Made by a program: the position numbers and the translations under genes | The notes under the pieces: model-generated | What the model saw: the letters and a program-made list of their open reading frames with translations, nothing else | What the model was told of the DNA's origin: nothing | Databases searched by the model: none | Part shown: positions 19,449-29,254 of the stretch, piece by piece | How positions within the stretch are numbered: position 1 is the stretch's first letter | Layout: every line of letters begins with the position of its first letter | NCBI RefSeq assembly: GCF_002162135.1 | Contig: NZ_CP021382.1 | Coordinates: 4,462,001 to 4,526,000, forward strand | DNA from: Cellvibrio sp. PSBB006 | Lineage (GTDB): Bacteria; Pseudomonadota; Gammaproteobacteria; Pseudomonadales; Cellvibrionaceae | Length of the DNA: 64,000 bases | Reading direction: 5' to 3'

Positions 19449-22400
19449 ATGCCAAAACGTACAGACATCAACAGTGTGCTGATTCTGGGTGCCGGCCCGA
19501 TTGTGATCGGCCAGGCCTGCGAGTTTGACTACTCGGGCGCCCAAGCCTGTAAAGCCTTACGCGAAGAGGGTTACCGCGTCATCCTGGTAAATTCAAACCC
19601 GGCGACGATCATGACCGACCCGGCTATGGCCGATGCGACCTACATTGAACCCATCGAATGGCAAACCGTTGCCAAGATCATCGAAAAAGAGCGCCCCGAT
19701 GTCATCCTGCCCACCATGGGCGGACAAACCGCGCTGAACTGTGCGCTGGCTTTGGCCAAACACGGTGTGCTGGAAAAGTACAACGTTGAACTGATCGGCG
19801 CGAAAGAAGAAGCCATCAACATGGCGGAAGACCGCCATTTGTTCGACCAGGCGATGAAGCGTATTGGTCTGGAATGTGCCCGCGCCAGGATCGTGCATAC
19901 CATGGAAGAGGCCAAGGAAGTCCCCAAAGAATTTGGTTTCCCCTGTATCATTCGCCCCTCCTTCACCATGGGCGGTTCCGGTGGCGGTATCGCCTACAAC
20001 TGGGAAGAATTTGAAGAGATCTGTACGCGCGGCCTTGACCTGTCGCCCACCAACGAATTGTTGATCGACGAATCCCTGCTCGGCTGGAAAGAGTACGAGA
20101 TGGAAGTGGTACGGGACAAAAACGACAACTGCATCATCGTCTGTTCCATCGAAAACTTTGACCCCATGGGCGTGCATACCGGCGACTCTATCACCGTCGC
20201 ACCGGCCCAGACCCTGACCGACAAGGAATACCAGATCATGCGTAACGCATCGATCGCGGTGTTGCGTGAGATCGGTGTAGAGACGGGCGGTTCCAACGTG
20301 CAGTTTGCGGTTAACCCGGTGGATGGCCGCATGGTGGTGATCGAGATGAACCCCCGTGTATCCCGTTCATCAGCCCTGGCTTCCAAGGCCACGGGCTTCC
20401 CCATCGCCAAGGTTGCGGCCAAATTGGCGGTCGGTTACACCCTGGATGAGTTGCAAAACGAAATTACTGGCGGCGCCACACCAGCATCGTTCGAGCCTTC
20501 CATTGATTACGTGGTTACCAAAGTGCCGCGTTTCACCTTCGAAAAATTCGGCGATGCGGACGCGCGCCTGACGACCCAGATGAAATCCGTGGGCGAAGTC
20601 ATGGCCATCGGTCGCACATTCCAGGAGTCGTTGCAAAAAGCCTTGCGCGGTTTGGAAGTCGGTTCCGCCGGTTTTGAATCCAAGGTGGATTTTGCCAGCG
20701 AAGAAGGTGCCGCGCGCGTACGTCGCGAATTGGCGACTCCGGGTGCCGAGCGTATCTGGTACGTGGGCGATGCTTTCCGTATGGGCATGTCCGTTGATGA
20801 GGTATTTAAAACCTCCGCTATTGATCCCTGGTTCCTGGTACAAATCAAAGAGCTGATGGATATCGAGCAATCCCTGCGCGGCAAGTCGCTCAAGGATCTG
20901 GATGCCGATAGCCTGTTCCGCCTGAAGCGCAAAGGCTTCTCGGACAAGCGCCTCGCCCTGCTGCTCGGCAGCAACGAAAAGGCAGTGCGTCACTATCGCC
21001 AGCAACTCGATATTCGCCCGGTTTACAAACGCGTGGACACCTGCGCGGCTGAGTTTGCGACCTCTACGGCGTATATGTATTCCACTTATGAAGAAGAGTG
21101 CGAAGCCAACCCCAGCGACAAGAAAAAAATCCTGGTGATTGGCGGCGGGCCCAACCGTATTGGCCAGGGTATCGAGTTTGACTACTGTTGCGTGCATGCG
21201 GCCCTGGCGATGCGCGAAGACGGCTACGAGACCATTATGGTCAACTGTAACCCGGAAACTGTATCAACGGATTACGACACGTCTGATCGTCTGTTCTTTG
21301 AGCCGGTGACATTGGAAGACGTGCTTGAAATTGTCCACAAAGAAAAACCGGTGGGTGTGATTGTGCAATTCGGTGGCCAAACGCCGCTGAAACTGGCTCG
21401 CGCGTTGGAAGCGGAAGGGGTGCCCATCATTGGCACCAGCCCGGATGCCATCGACAAGGCCGAAGACCGCGAGCGCTTCCAGCAGATGATCGAAAAGCTT
21501 GGTCTGCGTCAGCCGCCTAATGCCATTGTGCGGTCATTGGAAGAAGCGTTGCTCGCGGCCGATAAAGTTGGTTACCCGCTGGTGGTTCGCCCCTCCTATG
21601 TTCTGGGTGGCCGCGCGATGGAGATTGTCTACAAAGAAGACGAATTGCGCACCTACATGCGTACCGCCGTGCAGGTATCTGAAGACGCGCCGGTCTTGCT
21701 CGACCACTTCCTCAATGCGGCGATTGAAGTGGATATCGATTCCGTGTCCGACAGCAAGCAAGTGGTTATCGGCGGCATCATGCAGCACATCGAACAATGT
21801 GGCGTCCACTCAGGCGACTCTGCCTGTTCTCTGCCGCCCTATTCACTGCCTGCCGATGTACAGGACGAGATGCGCGAAACAGTTAAAAAGATGGCCATTG
21901 AGTTGGGCGTTATCGGCCTCATGAATACTCAACTGGCGTATCAGGACGGCAAGATCTACGTGATCGAGGTGAATCCGCGCGCTTCCCGTACCGTGCCGTT
22001 TGTGTCCAAATGTATCGGCGTATCGCTGGCCAAGGTCGCGGCGCGTTGCCAGGCGGGTACGTCGCTGGCGGAGCAGGGTTTTACCAAAGAAATTATTCCG
22101 GATTATTTCAGCGTAAAAGAAGCGGTATTCCCCTTCAATAAATTCCCGGCGGTTGACCCTATCCTCGGCCCGGAGATGAAATCCACTGGCGAGGTGATGG
22201 GTGTCGGTGATACCTTCGGCGAAGCCTACGGCAAATCGCAATTGGGAGCGAACAACCGCATCGCTGCCGGTGGAACCGTGTTTGTCAGCGTGCGCGATAT
22301 GGACAAGACCGGCATCGTGCAGGTTGGTAAGGATCTGTCGCAGCTCGGCTTCAAGATTGTGGCAACGCGCGGTACCGCAGCCGTCTTGCAGCAGGCGGGG

Positions 22401-22670
22401 CTGGAGGTGCAGATTGTTAACAAGGTTCAGGAAGGGCGTCCGCATATTGTGGATATGATCAAGAACGACGAGATCGATATGATCATCAACACCGTAGAAG
22501 GGCGTCAGGCTACGCGGGATTCTTCATCAATTCGCCGCAATGCCGAAAATCATCGCGTGTATTACACCACCACCCTCGCCGCCGGTGAGGCGGTGTGTAT
22601 GGCGCTGAAGGGCGATTCGCAGATTCAAGTCCGTCGTTTACAGGATTTGCACAAGAGGATAGGTGCATGA
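19449..22670 (+). CDS. carB: Carbamoyl-phosphate synthase, large subunit
   Basis: A 1073-residue enzyme with two homologous ATP-grasp halves. The first (~1-400) phosphorylates bicarbonate and the second (~550-935) phosphorylates carbamate. A C-terminal MGS-like allosteric domain lies from ~936. Visible hallmarks are [20 protein letters not shown] at the N-terminus, the matching [20 protein letters not shown] near 560, [20 protein letters not shown] (~300) and [17 protein letters not shown] (~840). The TGA overlaps the greA start (ATGA), so carB and greA are translationally coupled. The REP pair separates it from carA. Confidence 0.98.
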   Translation: MPKRTDINSVLILGAGPIVIGQACEFDYSGAQACKALREEGYRVILVNSNPATIMTDPAMADATYIEPIEWQTVAKIIEKERPDVILPTMGGQTALNCALALAKHGVLEKYNVELIGAKEEAINMAEDRHLFDQAMKRIGLECARARIVHTMEEAKEVPKEFGFPCIIRPSFTMGGSGGGIAYNWEEFEEICTRGLDLSPTNELLIDESLLGWKEYEMEVVRDKNDNCIIVCSIENFDPMGVHTGDSITVAPAQTLTDKEYQIMRNASIAVLREIGVETGGSNVQFAVNPVDGRMVVIEMNPRVSRSSALASKATGFPIAKVAAKLAVGYTLDELQNEITGGATPASFEPSIDYVVTKVPRFTFEKFGDADARLTTQMKSVGEVMAIGRTFQESLQKALRGLEVGSAGFESKVDFASEEGAARVRRELATPGAERIWYVGDAFRMGMSVDEVFKTSAIDPWFLVQIKELMDIEQSLRGKSLKDLDADSLFRLKRKGFSDKRLALLLGSNEKAVRHYRQQLDIRPVYKRVDTCAAEFATSTAYMYSTYEEECEANPSDKKKILVIGGGPNRIGQGIEFDYCCVHAALAMREDGYETIMVNCNPETVSTDYDTSDRLFFEPVTLEDVLEIVHKEKPVGVIVQFGGQTPLKLARALEAEGVPIIGTSPDAIDKAEDRERFQQMIEKLGLRQPPNAIVRSLEEALLAADKVGYPLVVRPSYVLGGRAMEIVYKEDELRTYMRTAVQVSEDAPVLLDHFLNAAIEVDIDSVSDSKQVVIGGIMQHIEQCGVHSGDSACSLPPYSLPADVQDEMRETVKKMAIELGVIGLMNTQLAYQDGKIYVIEVNPRASRTVPFVSKCIGVSLAKVAARCQAGTSLAEQGFTKEIIPDYFSVKEAVFPFNKFPAVDPILGPEMKSTGEVMGVGDTFGEAYGKSQLGANNRIAAGGTVFVSVRDMDKTGIVQVGKDLSQLGFKIVATRGTAAVLQQAGLEVQIVNKVQEGRPHIVDMIKNDEIDMIINTVEGRQATRDSSSIRRNAENHRVYYTTTLAAGEAVCMALKGDSQIQVRRLQDLHKRIGA

Positions 22671-23146
22671 GTACAAAATTTCCGATGACTAATCAGGGCG
22701 CTGAAAAGCTGCGTCTTGAATTGGAAGACCTTAAAAAAGTCCAGCGTCCGCGTATTGTGCAGGCGATTGCCGAAGCGCGTGAACATGGCGACCTGAAAGA
22801 AAATGCAGAGTATTCAGCGGCGCGCGAGCAGCAAAGTTTTTGCGAGGGTCGTATTCAGGAAATCGAGGCCAAGCTGAGTAACGCGCAGATTATCGACGTG
22901 ACGGCAATTCCCCATACCGGGAAAGTGATCTTCGGCACCACGGTAACCATCACCAATCTGGAGAATGACCAGTCGATGACTTACCAGATCGTCGGTGACG
23001 ATGAGGCGGATGTAAAAGCCAACAAAATCTCGGTAAATTCACCGATTGCCCGTGCACTCGTCGGCAAAGAGGAAGGTGATGTGGTGGTGGTTCGCGCACC
23101 AGGTGGCGATGCTGAATATGAGATTGAAACGGTTGAACACATCTGA
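22667..23146 (+). CDS. greA: Transcription elongation factor GreA
   Basis: A 159-residue factor that rescues backtracked RNA polymerase by stimulating transcript cleavage. An N-terminal coiled coil ([16 protein letters not shown] to ~75, including [12 protein letters not shown]) carries the acidic tip. The C-terminal FKBP-like domain contains [26 protein letters not shown] minus its ends. The ATG overlaps the carB stop. An upstream in-frame start at 22595 lies inside carB and is rejected. The yhbY-rlmE-ftsH genes that often follow greA in related bacteria are absent here. Confidence 0.96.
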   Translation: MSTKFPMTNQGAEKLRLELEDLKKVQRPRIVQAIAEAREHGDLKENAEYSAAREQQSFCEGRIQEIEAKLSNAQIIDVTAIPHTGKVIFGTTVTITNLENDQSMTYQIVGDDEADVKANKISVNSPIARALVGKEEGDVVVVRAPGGDAEYEIETVEHI

Positions 23147-23170
23147 TTGATAATAAAATCTGTCTGCGAC

Positions 23171-23206
23171 AAAAGGCCGATTGGAAACCCAATCGGCCTT
23201 TTCATT
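23171..23206 (+). terminator. Rho-independent terminator of carB-greA
   Basis: A 14-bp stem (AAAAGGCCGATTGG at 23171-23184 with 23189-23202) and an AAAC loop are followed by a T-rich stretch 25 bases after the greA stop. Confidence 0.92.
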
Positions 23207-23398
23207 TTTGCGCTGCCGCACACGTCTGTTACGCATACACAGTACATCTGTTGCCGATGAAGCTGCTAATATGGATGACATTCCGCTGACAAGTAATTGT
23301 TTTGCTTGAAAACCTTGAGGGGCTTCCGCAAACGTGAACTGTCGGATCGATGTGCTGCTAAAAATAGATAGATTTCTATCGGAATTGGACGAGGTGTT

Positions 23399-24271
23399 AT
23401 GTCGTTAAAGCTATTGTTAACCGATGCCAGTAACGCAATCGGCAGTGCCATTGAGCATGAGCTGGAACGCGAGGCATTTAATCTGTTTGTGCCCAAACCC
23501 GGTGAGGTGGATTGGCACAAGCCTGCGTCGGTAACACAATATGTTCGCCTGCTTCGTCCCGATGTCGTCATCAATTGTGCCGGTTGGGAAGATATTCCCA
23601 GCGCTATCCAGCAAGCTCAATTGACCCTGGTTGCCCAACAGATTGCGGCGGCCTGTGCGCCAAATAATATTCCGTTGATTCACCTCTCCAGTTACAAAGT
23701 CTTTGGCGGTGATAACAAAAGTATCCACAGTGAAAAAGATGTGCCGGAGCCCAACAGTGACGCCGGACTGGCGTTTCTAACTGCGGAGCAGGCGATCGAA
23801 CAGCAGTTGACCAAGTGGATCGCCCTGCGCTTGAGCTGGGTGGTGGGCAGTTATGGGGAAAATCACCTGAGCCGCCTGTTGCGCGAGTTGGTTGAGAAGC
23901 AACACATGACTGTCAGCAGTCGTTTGCGCGGTGCACCGACGGCACTGTCCGATGCTGGGCGAGTTGCCGTGGCCATGGCCAAGCAGATCACCTGCGGCGC
24001 TGAAAACTGGGGCGTGATGCATTACTGCACCAGCGATGCCTGTAGCGAAGCAGAATTTGCGGAACAGGTATTACAGGTGCTGAAGCAGCAACAGGTGTTG
24101 CCGGAGAGTGCAGAGCTGAACGTTGTGGATCAGTTACCGGAGAATGAGCCGGTCAGTGCGGTTTTGAGTGCGCGACGGGTGCGGGATTACTTTGGTATCC
24201 AGGCGCGTACCTGGCGGCCGAGTTTGATACCCATGATCAAGCAATGGCTGCACTCCCACGTTGATGCATAA
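23399..24271 (+). CDS. RmlD-like NAD-dependent epimerase/reductase-fold protein, catalytic residues lost
   Basis: A 290-residue protein with the overall layout of dTDP-4-dehydrorhamnose reductases: LLLTDASNAIGSAIEHEL at the N-terminus, LLRPDVVINCAGWEDI (~50), a serine-rich HLSSYKVFGG strand (~98) and ALRLSWVVGSYGENHL (~142). Key elements are degenerate. The GxxGxxG nucleotide motif reads DASNAIG, and the YxxxK dyad expected near residue 128 reads FLTAE. It may be a pseudo-enzyme or use a different chemistry. It stands alone between greA and a terminator, with no rhamnose or LPS genes nearby. Confidence 0.75.
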   Translation: MSLKLLLTDASNAIGSAIEHELEREAFNLFVPKPGEVDWHKPASVTQYVRLLRPDVVINCAGWEDIPSAIQQAQLTLVAQQIAAACAPNNIPLIHLSSYKVFGGDNKSIHSEKDVPEPNSDAGLAFLTAEQAIEQQLTKWIALRLSWVVGSYGENHLSRLLRELVEKQHMTVSSRLRGAPTALSDAGRVAVAMAKQITCGAENWGVMHYCTSDACSEAEFAEQVLQVLKQQQVLPESAELNVVDQLPENEPVSAVLSARRVRDYFGIQARTWRPSLIPMIKQWLHSHVDA

Positions 24272-24278
24272 CGCACAT

Positions 24279-24308
24279 AAAAAAGCCCGGCGAGCCGGGC
24301 TTTTTTAT
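24279..24308. terminator. Bidirectional hairpin terminator
   Basis: The stem AAAAAAGCCCGG (24279-24290) pairs with 24295-24306 around a CGAG loop. It sits between the convergent RmlD-like gene and fabB, with A and T tracts on both sides. Confidence 0.92.
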
Positions 24309-24334
24309 TGATTGTTACGTTTATTACGCGAGGT

Positions 24335-25549
24335 TTATTCGCAACGCTGGAAAACCAGACAGGCGTTGGTACCACCGAAACCGAAGCTGTTGGACATCAC
24401 ACGCTCAAGGCGCACATTGTCCTGGCGTTGCAACACAATCGGCATACCTTCAGCTTCCGCGTCCAACTGCTCAATATTGGCCGAGGCGCAGATGAAGTTA
24501 TGCTGCATCATCAGCAGTGCATAAATCGCTTCCTGCACGCCGGTAGCACCTAGAGAGTGGCCGGTCAGGGATTTGGTTGAGCTAATTGGCGGGATGGCAT
24601 CGCCGAAGGTGGCTTTGATGGCCTTCAATTCCGCCAGGTCGCCAACAGGCGTGCTGGTGCCGTGGGAGTTGATGTAATCAATCTTCCCTTCCGTTGTGGC
24701 CAGCGCCTGATTCATGCAGCGGATGGCGCCTTCGCCGGATGGTGCGACCATGTCGTAACCGTCAGAGTTTGCGCCGTAACCTACCAACTCCGCATAAATC
24801 TTCGCACCGCGGGCCTTGGCGTGTTCCAGTTCTTCCAGCACTAGGCAGCCGCCACCGCCGGCAATCACAAAGCCATCGCGTTCCGCATCATAGGCGCGCG
24901 ATGCTTTTTCAGGGGTTTCGTTGTACTTGGTGGAAAGCGCACCCATGGCATCGAACAGGCAGGTCAATGTCCAGTGTTCTTCTTCGCCGCCACCGGCAAA
25001 TACGATGTCCTGTTTGCCTAACTGAATTTGCTCCATCGCGTTACCGATACAGTGGGCGCTGGTGGCACAAGCAGAGGAAATCGAATAGTTCACGCCTTTG
25101 ATCTTGAAAGGTGTAGCGAGGCAAGCGGAGGTGGTGCTGCCCATGGTCTGGGTGACACGGTAAGGGCCGACGCGCTTGAGGCCTTTTTCACGCAGGATGT
25201 CAGCGGCTTCAACCAGGTTCATGGAGGAGGCGCCGCCAGAGCCCATGATGATCCCGGTGCGTTCGTTGGATACCAGGTCGTCACTCAGCCCAGCGTCAGC
25301 AATGGCTTGTTGCATGGAAATATAAGCGAATGCGGCTGCATCGCCCATAAAGCGCAATATCTTGCGGTCAATCAGTTCAGCAAGATTGATATCGACAGAA
25401 CCAGCCACATGGCTGCGAAACCCCATTTCCTTATAGGTCTCCTGAAATTTGATGCCGGAGCGGCCAGCGCGCAGGGCGTCCAACACGGCAGTTTGGTCAT
25501 TACCCAGACAGGACACAATGCCCATACCGGTAACTACAACGCGTCTCAT
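24335..25549 (-). CDS. fabB: 3-oxoacyl-ACP synthase I (beta-ketoacyl-ACP synthase I)
   Basis: A 404-residue condensing enzyme that elongates unsaturated acyl-ACPs. The catalytic triad is visible: Cys near 161 in SSACATSAH, His in [11 protein letters not shown] and His in [13 protein letters not shown]. The C-terminal [11 protein letters not shown] loop is typical. A FabB rather than FabF assignment rests on the N-terminus [16 protein letters not shown] and on the upstream fabA. fabA lies 188 bases upstream on the same strand. The intergenic region holds an imperfect palindrome near the fabB start. Confidence 0.95.
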   Translation of the reverse strand: MRRVVVTGMGIVSCLGNDQTAVLDALRAGRSGIKFQETYKEMGFRSHVAGSVDINLAELIDRKILRFMGDAAAFAYISMQQAIADAGLSDDLVSNERTGIIMGSGGASSMNLVEAADILREKGLKRVGPYRVTQTMGSTTSACLATPFKIKGVNYSISSACATSAHCIGNAMEQIQLGKQDIVFAGGGEEEHWTLTCLFDAMGALSTKYNETPEKASRAYDAERDGFVIAGGGGCLVLEELEHAKARGAKIYAELVGYGANSDGYDMVAPSGEGAIRCMNQALATTEGKIDYINSHGTSTPVGDLAELKAIKATFGDAIPPISSTKSLTGHSLGATGVQEAIYALLMMQHNFICASANIEQLDAEAEGMPIVLQRQDNVRLERVMSNSFGFGGTNACLVFQRCE

Positions 25550-25589
25550 AGGCTACCTCTTATGTATTTACAGAGCCTTCTCTTTTTGT

Positions 25590-25606
25590 ACAAGACTAAC
25601 GCTTGT
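25590..25606. promoter_or_regulatory. Imperfect palindrome upstream of fabB
   Basis: ACAAG and CTTGT arms are separated by seven bases, about 40 bases before the fabB start. It could be an operator for a FabR/DesT-type fatty-acid regulator. That is only a guess from position, because no consensus could be checked. Confidence 0.25.
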
Positions 25607-25687
25607 CTCTCGGTCAACCCGGTTGAGTGGGCGCAATTATGACATACAACTATCATCTGAATGCATCCCGGGTCACTTATGCAAAGT

Positions 25688-25721
25688 GGGCACTTTGACC
25701 GTCATTTGGCGGAAAGTGCCC
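25688..25721. terminator. Hairpin downstream of fabA
   Basis: GGGCACTTT (25688-25696) pairs with AAAGTGCCC (25713-25721) around a 16-base loop, just after the fabA stop on the minus strand. There is no clear T tract, so it may attenuate rather than terminate before fabB. Confidence 0.35.
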
Positions 25722-25737
25722 ATGCGAGTTGCGCTAA

Positions 25738-26262
25738 TTAGAAGTTGTCGGTGTTCTGGAACAAGCCGACGCGTAGATCGTAAGCGAAGTAAATGTCTTT
25801 TCCATCTACGGATACGCGACCATCGGCAATGCCCATGATCAGCTTGCGTTCGATAACACGCTTGAGATTGATGTGATAGCTGAGTTTTTTAGCGGTAGGC
25901 AGGATCTGACCGGTGAACTTCACCTCACCACAACCCAGTGCGCGACCGCGGCCGGGGTTGCCGCGCCAGGCGAGGAAGAAACCGACTAGCTGCCACATGG
26001 CGTCAAGGCCGAGGCAGCCGGGCATGACAGGATCACCGGGGAAATGGCAATCGAAGAACCATAAGTCAGGGGATATATCCAGTTCGGCAACAATCTCGCC
26101 CTTGCCGTATTCACCACCGGTTTGGCTGATGTGCACGATACGGTCCAGCATCAACATATTTGGAATAGGCAATTGCGCGTTGCCCGGACCAAACAGGCGA
26201 CCGTTGCCGCACTCGATCAGGTCTTCACGACTGTATGAGCTTTTAGGTTCAAAAGGGATCAT
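25738..26262 (-). CDS. fabA: 3-hydroxydecanoyl-ACP dehydratase/isomerase
   Basis: A 174-residue hot-dog-fold enzyme. It dehydrates 3-hydroxydecanoyl-ACP and isomerises the trans-2 to the cis-3 double bond, the entry to unsaturated fatty acids. The active site [23 protein letters not shown] (His ~73, Asp ~87) is intact; only short parts are quoted here as key residues. The N-terminus ([16 protein letters not shown]) and the length match the family. It is followed by fabB on the same strand, the usual partner. Confidence 0.96.
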   Translation of the reverse strand: MIPFEPKSSYSREDLIECGNGRLFGPGNAQLPIPNMLMLDRIVHISQTGGEYGKGEIVAELDISPDLWFFDCHFPGDPVMPGCLGLDAMWQLVGFFLAWRGNPGRGRALGCGEVKFTGQILPTAKKLSYHINLKRVIERKLIMGIADGRVSVDGKDIYFAYDLRVGLFQNTDNF

Positions 26263-26385
26263 GTAATGGACTCGGTTGTGTTATTCAGTGGCGCCCAGAC
26301 GAGAGGTATAGCCGCCGCGAAGGGCGCATTCTACCCTGTGTGCGGCACTTGTCCAGTTGAACGGGGCGGGCTGGTGGGCCGGATT

Positions 26386-27348
26386 TTAATAGTTGCGTCC
26401 CAGTGCAAACTGCGCAACCTGCGCCATCGCTTGGGTGTAGCGGTTATCCGGCAGCAGGCGAAGCTGTGTCAGCGCTTCATTTACCTGTTGTTTGGCGCAC
26501 TCAAGGGTGTAGGTCATGGCACCGGTTTGCTGGACGATAGCGAGGATATCGGGCAGCTTGGTTGCGTCACCTTGACGAATGGCCTCCGCAATCACCGCTG
26601 ACTGAGTGGCGGAGCCGGCGCGCATGGCATGGATCAAGGGCAGGGTGGGCTTGCCTTCGGCCAGATCATCACCCACGTTTTTGCCCAGGGTAGCGGCATC
26701 GCCGGTGTAATCCAGTGCATCATCCACCAGTTGGAAGGCCATACCCACATGATGGCCATAAGCCTTGAGGGCAGCGCGCACTTCGGCGGAAGCGCCGCCC
26801 AATACAGCGGCAACTTCACAGGCAGCAGCAAAAAGCACGGCCGTTTTCTTGTCGATAACGGTTAAATAATCCGCTTCGCTGACATCGGGTTTTTTAGCAT
26901 TGACCAGCTGCTGGACTTCACCCTCGGAGATCACGTTGGTTGCATCGGACAGAATGGCCATTACGTCCATGCTGCCGATGGCTACCATCATTTGAAAGGC
27001 GCGGGAGTAGAGGAAGTCGCCGACCAGGACGCTGGGTGCATTACCCCAATTGGCGTTGGCGGTAGGGCGGCCGCGTCGCAACTGCGACATGTCCACGACA
27101 TCGTCGTGTAATAAAGTTGCGGTATGGATAAATTCGATGATGGCTGCCAGATCAAGATGTTGCTTGCCGTCGTAATTCAAGGCTCTGGCCGTTAATAGCA
27201 CCATTAAAGGACGCAAGCGCTTGCCACCGGCTTCCACCAGGTAATGACCGATATTTTCTACCAGGTCGACATCGGAATGGAGTCGGTCGATGATCAGTTG
27301 ATTGACCGCTGCAAAATCCTCTTTGACAGCATCATGAAATGGCAACAT
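26386..27348 (-). CDS. ispB: All-trans octaprenyl (polyprenyl) diphosphate synthase
   Basis: A 320-residue trans-prenyltransferase that builds the ubiquinone side chain. The first aspartate-rich motif HDDVVD is near residue 82 and the second, QLVDDALDYTGD, near 208. GGKRLRPLMVLL near 41 binds the diphosphate. Chain length (C40) is inferred from the family and not from a specific residue. It is a single gene; 77 bases separate it from the upstream phosphopantetheinyl transferase on the same strand. The rplU-rpmA genes that often lie next to ispB are not present. Confidence 0.94.
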   Translation of the reverse strand: MLPFHDAVKEDFAAVNQLIIDRLHSDVDLVENIGHYLVEAGGKRLRPLMVLLTARALNYDGKQHLDLAAIIEFIHTATLLHDDVVDMSQLRRGRPTANANWGNAPSVLVGDFLYSRAFQMMVAIGSMDVMAILSDATNVISEGEVQQLVNAKKPDVSEADYLTVIDKKTAVLFAAACEVAAVLGGASAEVRAALKAYGHHVGMAFQLVDDALDYTGDAATLGKNVGDDLAEGKPTLPLIHAMRAGSATQSAVIAEAIRQGDATKLPDILAIVQQTGAMTYTLECAKQQVNEALTQLRLLPDNRYTQAMAQVAQFALGRNY

Positions 27349-27426
27349 AGGCTGGTCTTCTTATACGAATGGAAAGGCGGGCTTCCCCGCTAACGCCGAG
27401 CATCCTAGGCAGGGGGTGCGGGCCTG

Positions 27427-28227
27427 TCAAGCAAGTTGCCCTTCGGTTACCGGCTCATTCAACAAGTTAATCAAGGTGTCAATCGGCGCTTCATTGTGTT
27501 GATCTGTAGCCAATGGCCAGCTTTGATAAAACTGTAGTTGTGGTGGCGTGCGCGATGTCGCTGAATGAGCAGCGAGCGATAAGCTGTATTCGTCGCCCAA
27601 TTGGTAGTTGAAAAAATGCCACTCGCTGGGTTCCACCGCCAGTTCGGGGGCAAATTGTGCGTTGACACGGCCGTGCTCCAGATGAAATGCCGCCTTATCC
27701 AAACCGGTTGAGATGCCGGTACCACGCGCTTTTAAATACGCTTCTTTCAAGGTCCACAAGCGAAAGAAATGCACATGCTGTTGCGCTTCCGGCAGGGCAT
27801 TCAGCGCATCGACTTCGCTCCCATGAAAATAATGTTCGGCAATCCCCAGCCAATCCCGTTTGCGCGATAACTGTTCGATATCAATACCAATCAAATTGTC
27901 CCGCGTTACAGCTAATACCGCCCGATCGCCCGCGTGGCTCAGGTTGAAGGAGAGGGGGCTGTTGATGAGGTAAGGCTTGCCATTTTGCTGCTGGGCGAAA
28001 CGCCAGTCTTGCGGGGCCACGTCGGCATAGCGGGAGAGGCAGGTGCGAACCATAGCCCGGGTTGCCAGGTAATGGTGTTGCAACTTGGGAAATGCAAAGC
28101 GCTGCAGACGAGCGGCTTCTTCCTCGCTCAAGAGCGGATGGTAGTTTTCCAGCAGGGAGGGTTGGGCGCTAATACGGGCAAGATCCAGAATCCAGATATG
28201 AGCTGTTTGTGAATCGATGGTGAGCAT
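27427..28227 (-). CDS. Sfp/EntD-type 4'-phosphopantetheinyl transferase
   Basis: A 266-residue enzyme that moves the phosphopantetheine arm of CoA to a serine of carrier proteins. Motifs are LSFNLSHAGDRAVLAV (~90), LIGIDIEQ (~108, Mg-binding Asp/Glu) and FFRLWTLKEAYLKARGTG (~160). The ATG at 28227 follows AGGA. An in-frame extension to 28305 has no family similarity. The size is that of the broad-specificity Sfp group rather than AcpS. It is divergent from the two-component system across a Fur-like box and next to the petrobactin-type operon, so its likely client is the AsbD-like carrier domain at 37337. Confidence 0.93.
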   Translation of the reverse strand: MLTIDSQTAHIWILDLARISAQPSLLENYHPLLSEEEAARLQRFAFPKLQHHYLATRAMVRTCLSRYADVAPQDWRFAQQQNGKPYLINSPLSFNLSHAGDRAVLAVTRDNLIGIDIEQLSRKRDWLGIAEHYFHGSEVDALNALPEAQQHVHFFRLWTLKEAYLKARGTGISTGLDKAAFHLEHGRVNAQFAPELAVEPSEWHFFNYQLGDEYSLSLAAHSATSRTPPQLQFYQSWPLATDQHNEAPIDTLINLLNEPVTEGQLA

Positions 28228-28549
28228 GGATATAAGTCCTGGGCGTTTCGGTGCAATCCGTCCGTTGGGGTGGTGAATTCTCCCACGTTCGACCGTGCCT
28301 GGCATCCCTTCGTCACCGTTATTGCGAAGTTATTGAAAGATGATTGAAATCTTCGTGCATTAATCTAAATAATAATAATTACCATTTGCGTTAATTTGGT
28401 GGCTATGTACAATTTCGCCATCGGTACCTCATGCCGATGCACAGGATTTATTCGGGCAAGAACGTTTGGATAGCAGCTCTCAGGTAAGAACTTTCAGGTA
28501 AGAACTTTCAGGTAAGAACTTTCAGGTAAGAACTTTCGGGTAGGAACTC
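28228..28549. other. Divergent regulatory region between the PPTase and the response regulator
   Basis: No gene is present. It holds an AT-rich Fur-box-like sequence near 28367 and, immediately before the response-regulator start, an array of 14-bp tandem repeats. Both divergent genes could be controlled from here. Confidence 0.6.
28367..28387. promoter_or_regulatory. Putative Fur box
   Basis: The sequence AAATAATAATAATTACCATT plus one T closely resembles the A/T-rich 19-bp Fur operator built from GATAAT-type hexamers. It lies about 140 bases from the divergent PPTase start and 160 from the response regulator, both in an iron-acquisition locus. Confidence 0.6.
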
Positions 28550-28550
28550 A
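28453..28550. repeat. 14-bp tandem repeat array in the response-regulator leader
   Basis: Four perfect consecutive copies of CAGGTAAGAACTTT occupy 28481-28536. A diverged fifth unit (28537-28550) contains the actual ribosome-binding sequence before the ATG. In the same 14-bp register to the left are a half-matching unit (28467-28480) and a better one (28453-28466, CGGGCAAGAACGTT). Each unit carries an AGGTAAG sequence that resembles a Shine-Dalgarno site. Confidence 0.9.
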
Positions 28551-29254
28551 TGTTGACCGCAGTGAATCGCAAGGCGCATATCCTGATTGTGGAGGATGAT
28601 CCCGCGCTCAATACCCAGGTAGCCGAATTGCTTCGGCAGCACGGCCACAGCACGGAACAGTGTTTCGATGGGCCGGGCGGTTTGATGGCCGCCATCAGTC
28701 GTCGCTTTGACCTGATCTTGCTGGATGTGCTTCTACCGCGTATGGATGGCTTTGCTGTCCTCAACAAGTTGCGCAAAACCCGCCAGACGCCGGTGATGAT
28801 GCTTACCGCCTGCGGGGCAGAAGAGGAGCGCATCACCGGTTTCAGTAAGGGTGCCGATGATTTCGTGCCCAAGCCGTTTAACTTTACCGAGCTGTTGTTG
28901 CGCATTGATGCACTCCTGCGCCGTTCCATGGGGCTCACCGATTCGCGCGCTAACATTGCCGAACTCTGCGTGGGTCCGCTGCGCCTTAATCGCCAGGCGC
29001 AAAGTGTTTTTGTTAATGACACGCCGGTGGTGATTACACCCATCCAGTTCAAATTATTGTGGATGCTGGTCAGTCACCAGAACGACACCCTTACCAAACC
29101 TTATTTGTATCAACTGGTGTTGGAGCGGGAATTCAGTTGCTATGACCGCAGTCTCGATATGCACCTGAGCCGCGTGCGCCGCAAATTAACCGAAGCTGGC
29201 CTGGCACCGGATCGACTGCAAACTATCCACGGCAAAGGCTATGCCTTTGTATGA
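28550..29254 (+). CDS. OmpR/PhoB-family response regulator
   Basis: A 234-residue DNA-binding regulator. The receiver domain (~8-125) has the acidic pocket VEDD, the phospho-acceptor D59 in LILLDVLLPRMDG and the conserved Lys in DDFVPKPF. A winged-helix output domain (~140-234) ends with DMHLSRVRRKLTEAG and IHGKGYAFV. The stop overlaps the kinase start (ATGA). Its position before siderophore genes suggests a PfeR- or PirR-like role in siderophore-dependent induction. That is inferred from context only. Confidence 0.92.
   Translation: MLTAVNRKAHILIVEDDPALNTQVAELLRQHGHSTEQCFDGPGGLMAAISRRFDLILLDVLLPRMDGFAVLNKLRKTRQTPVMMLTACGAEEERITGFSKGADDFVPKPFNFTELLLRIDALLRRSMGLTDSRANIAELCVGPLRLNRQAQSVFVNDTPVVITPIQFKLLWMLVSHQNDTLTKPYLYQLVLEREFSCYDRSLDMHLSRVRRKLTEAGLAPDRLQTIHGKGYAFV

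Noticed and set aside
20370..21197. 275-codon minus-strand ORF over carB
   Set aside because: Antisense shadow of carB with no plausible start or family match.
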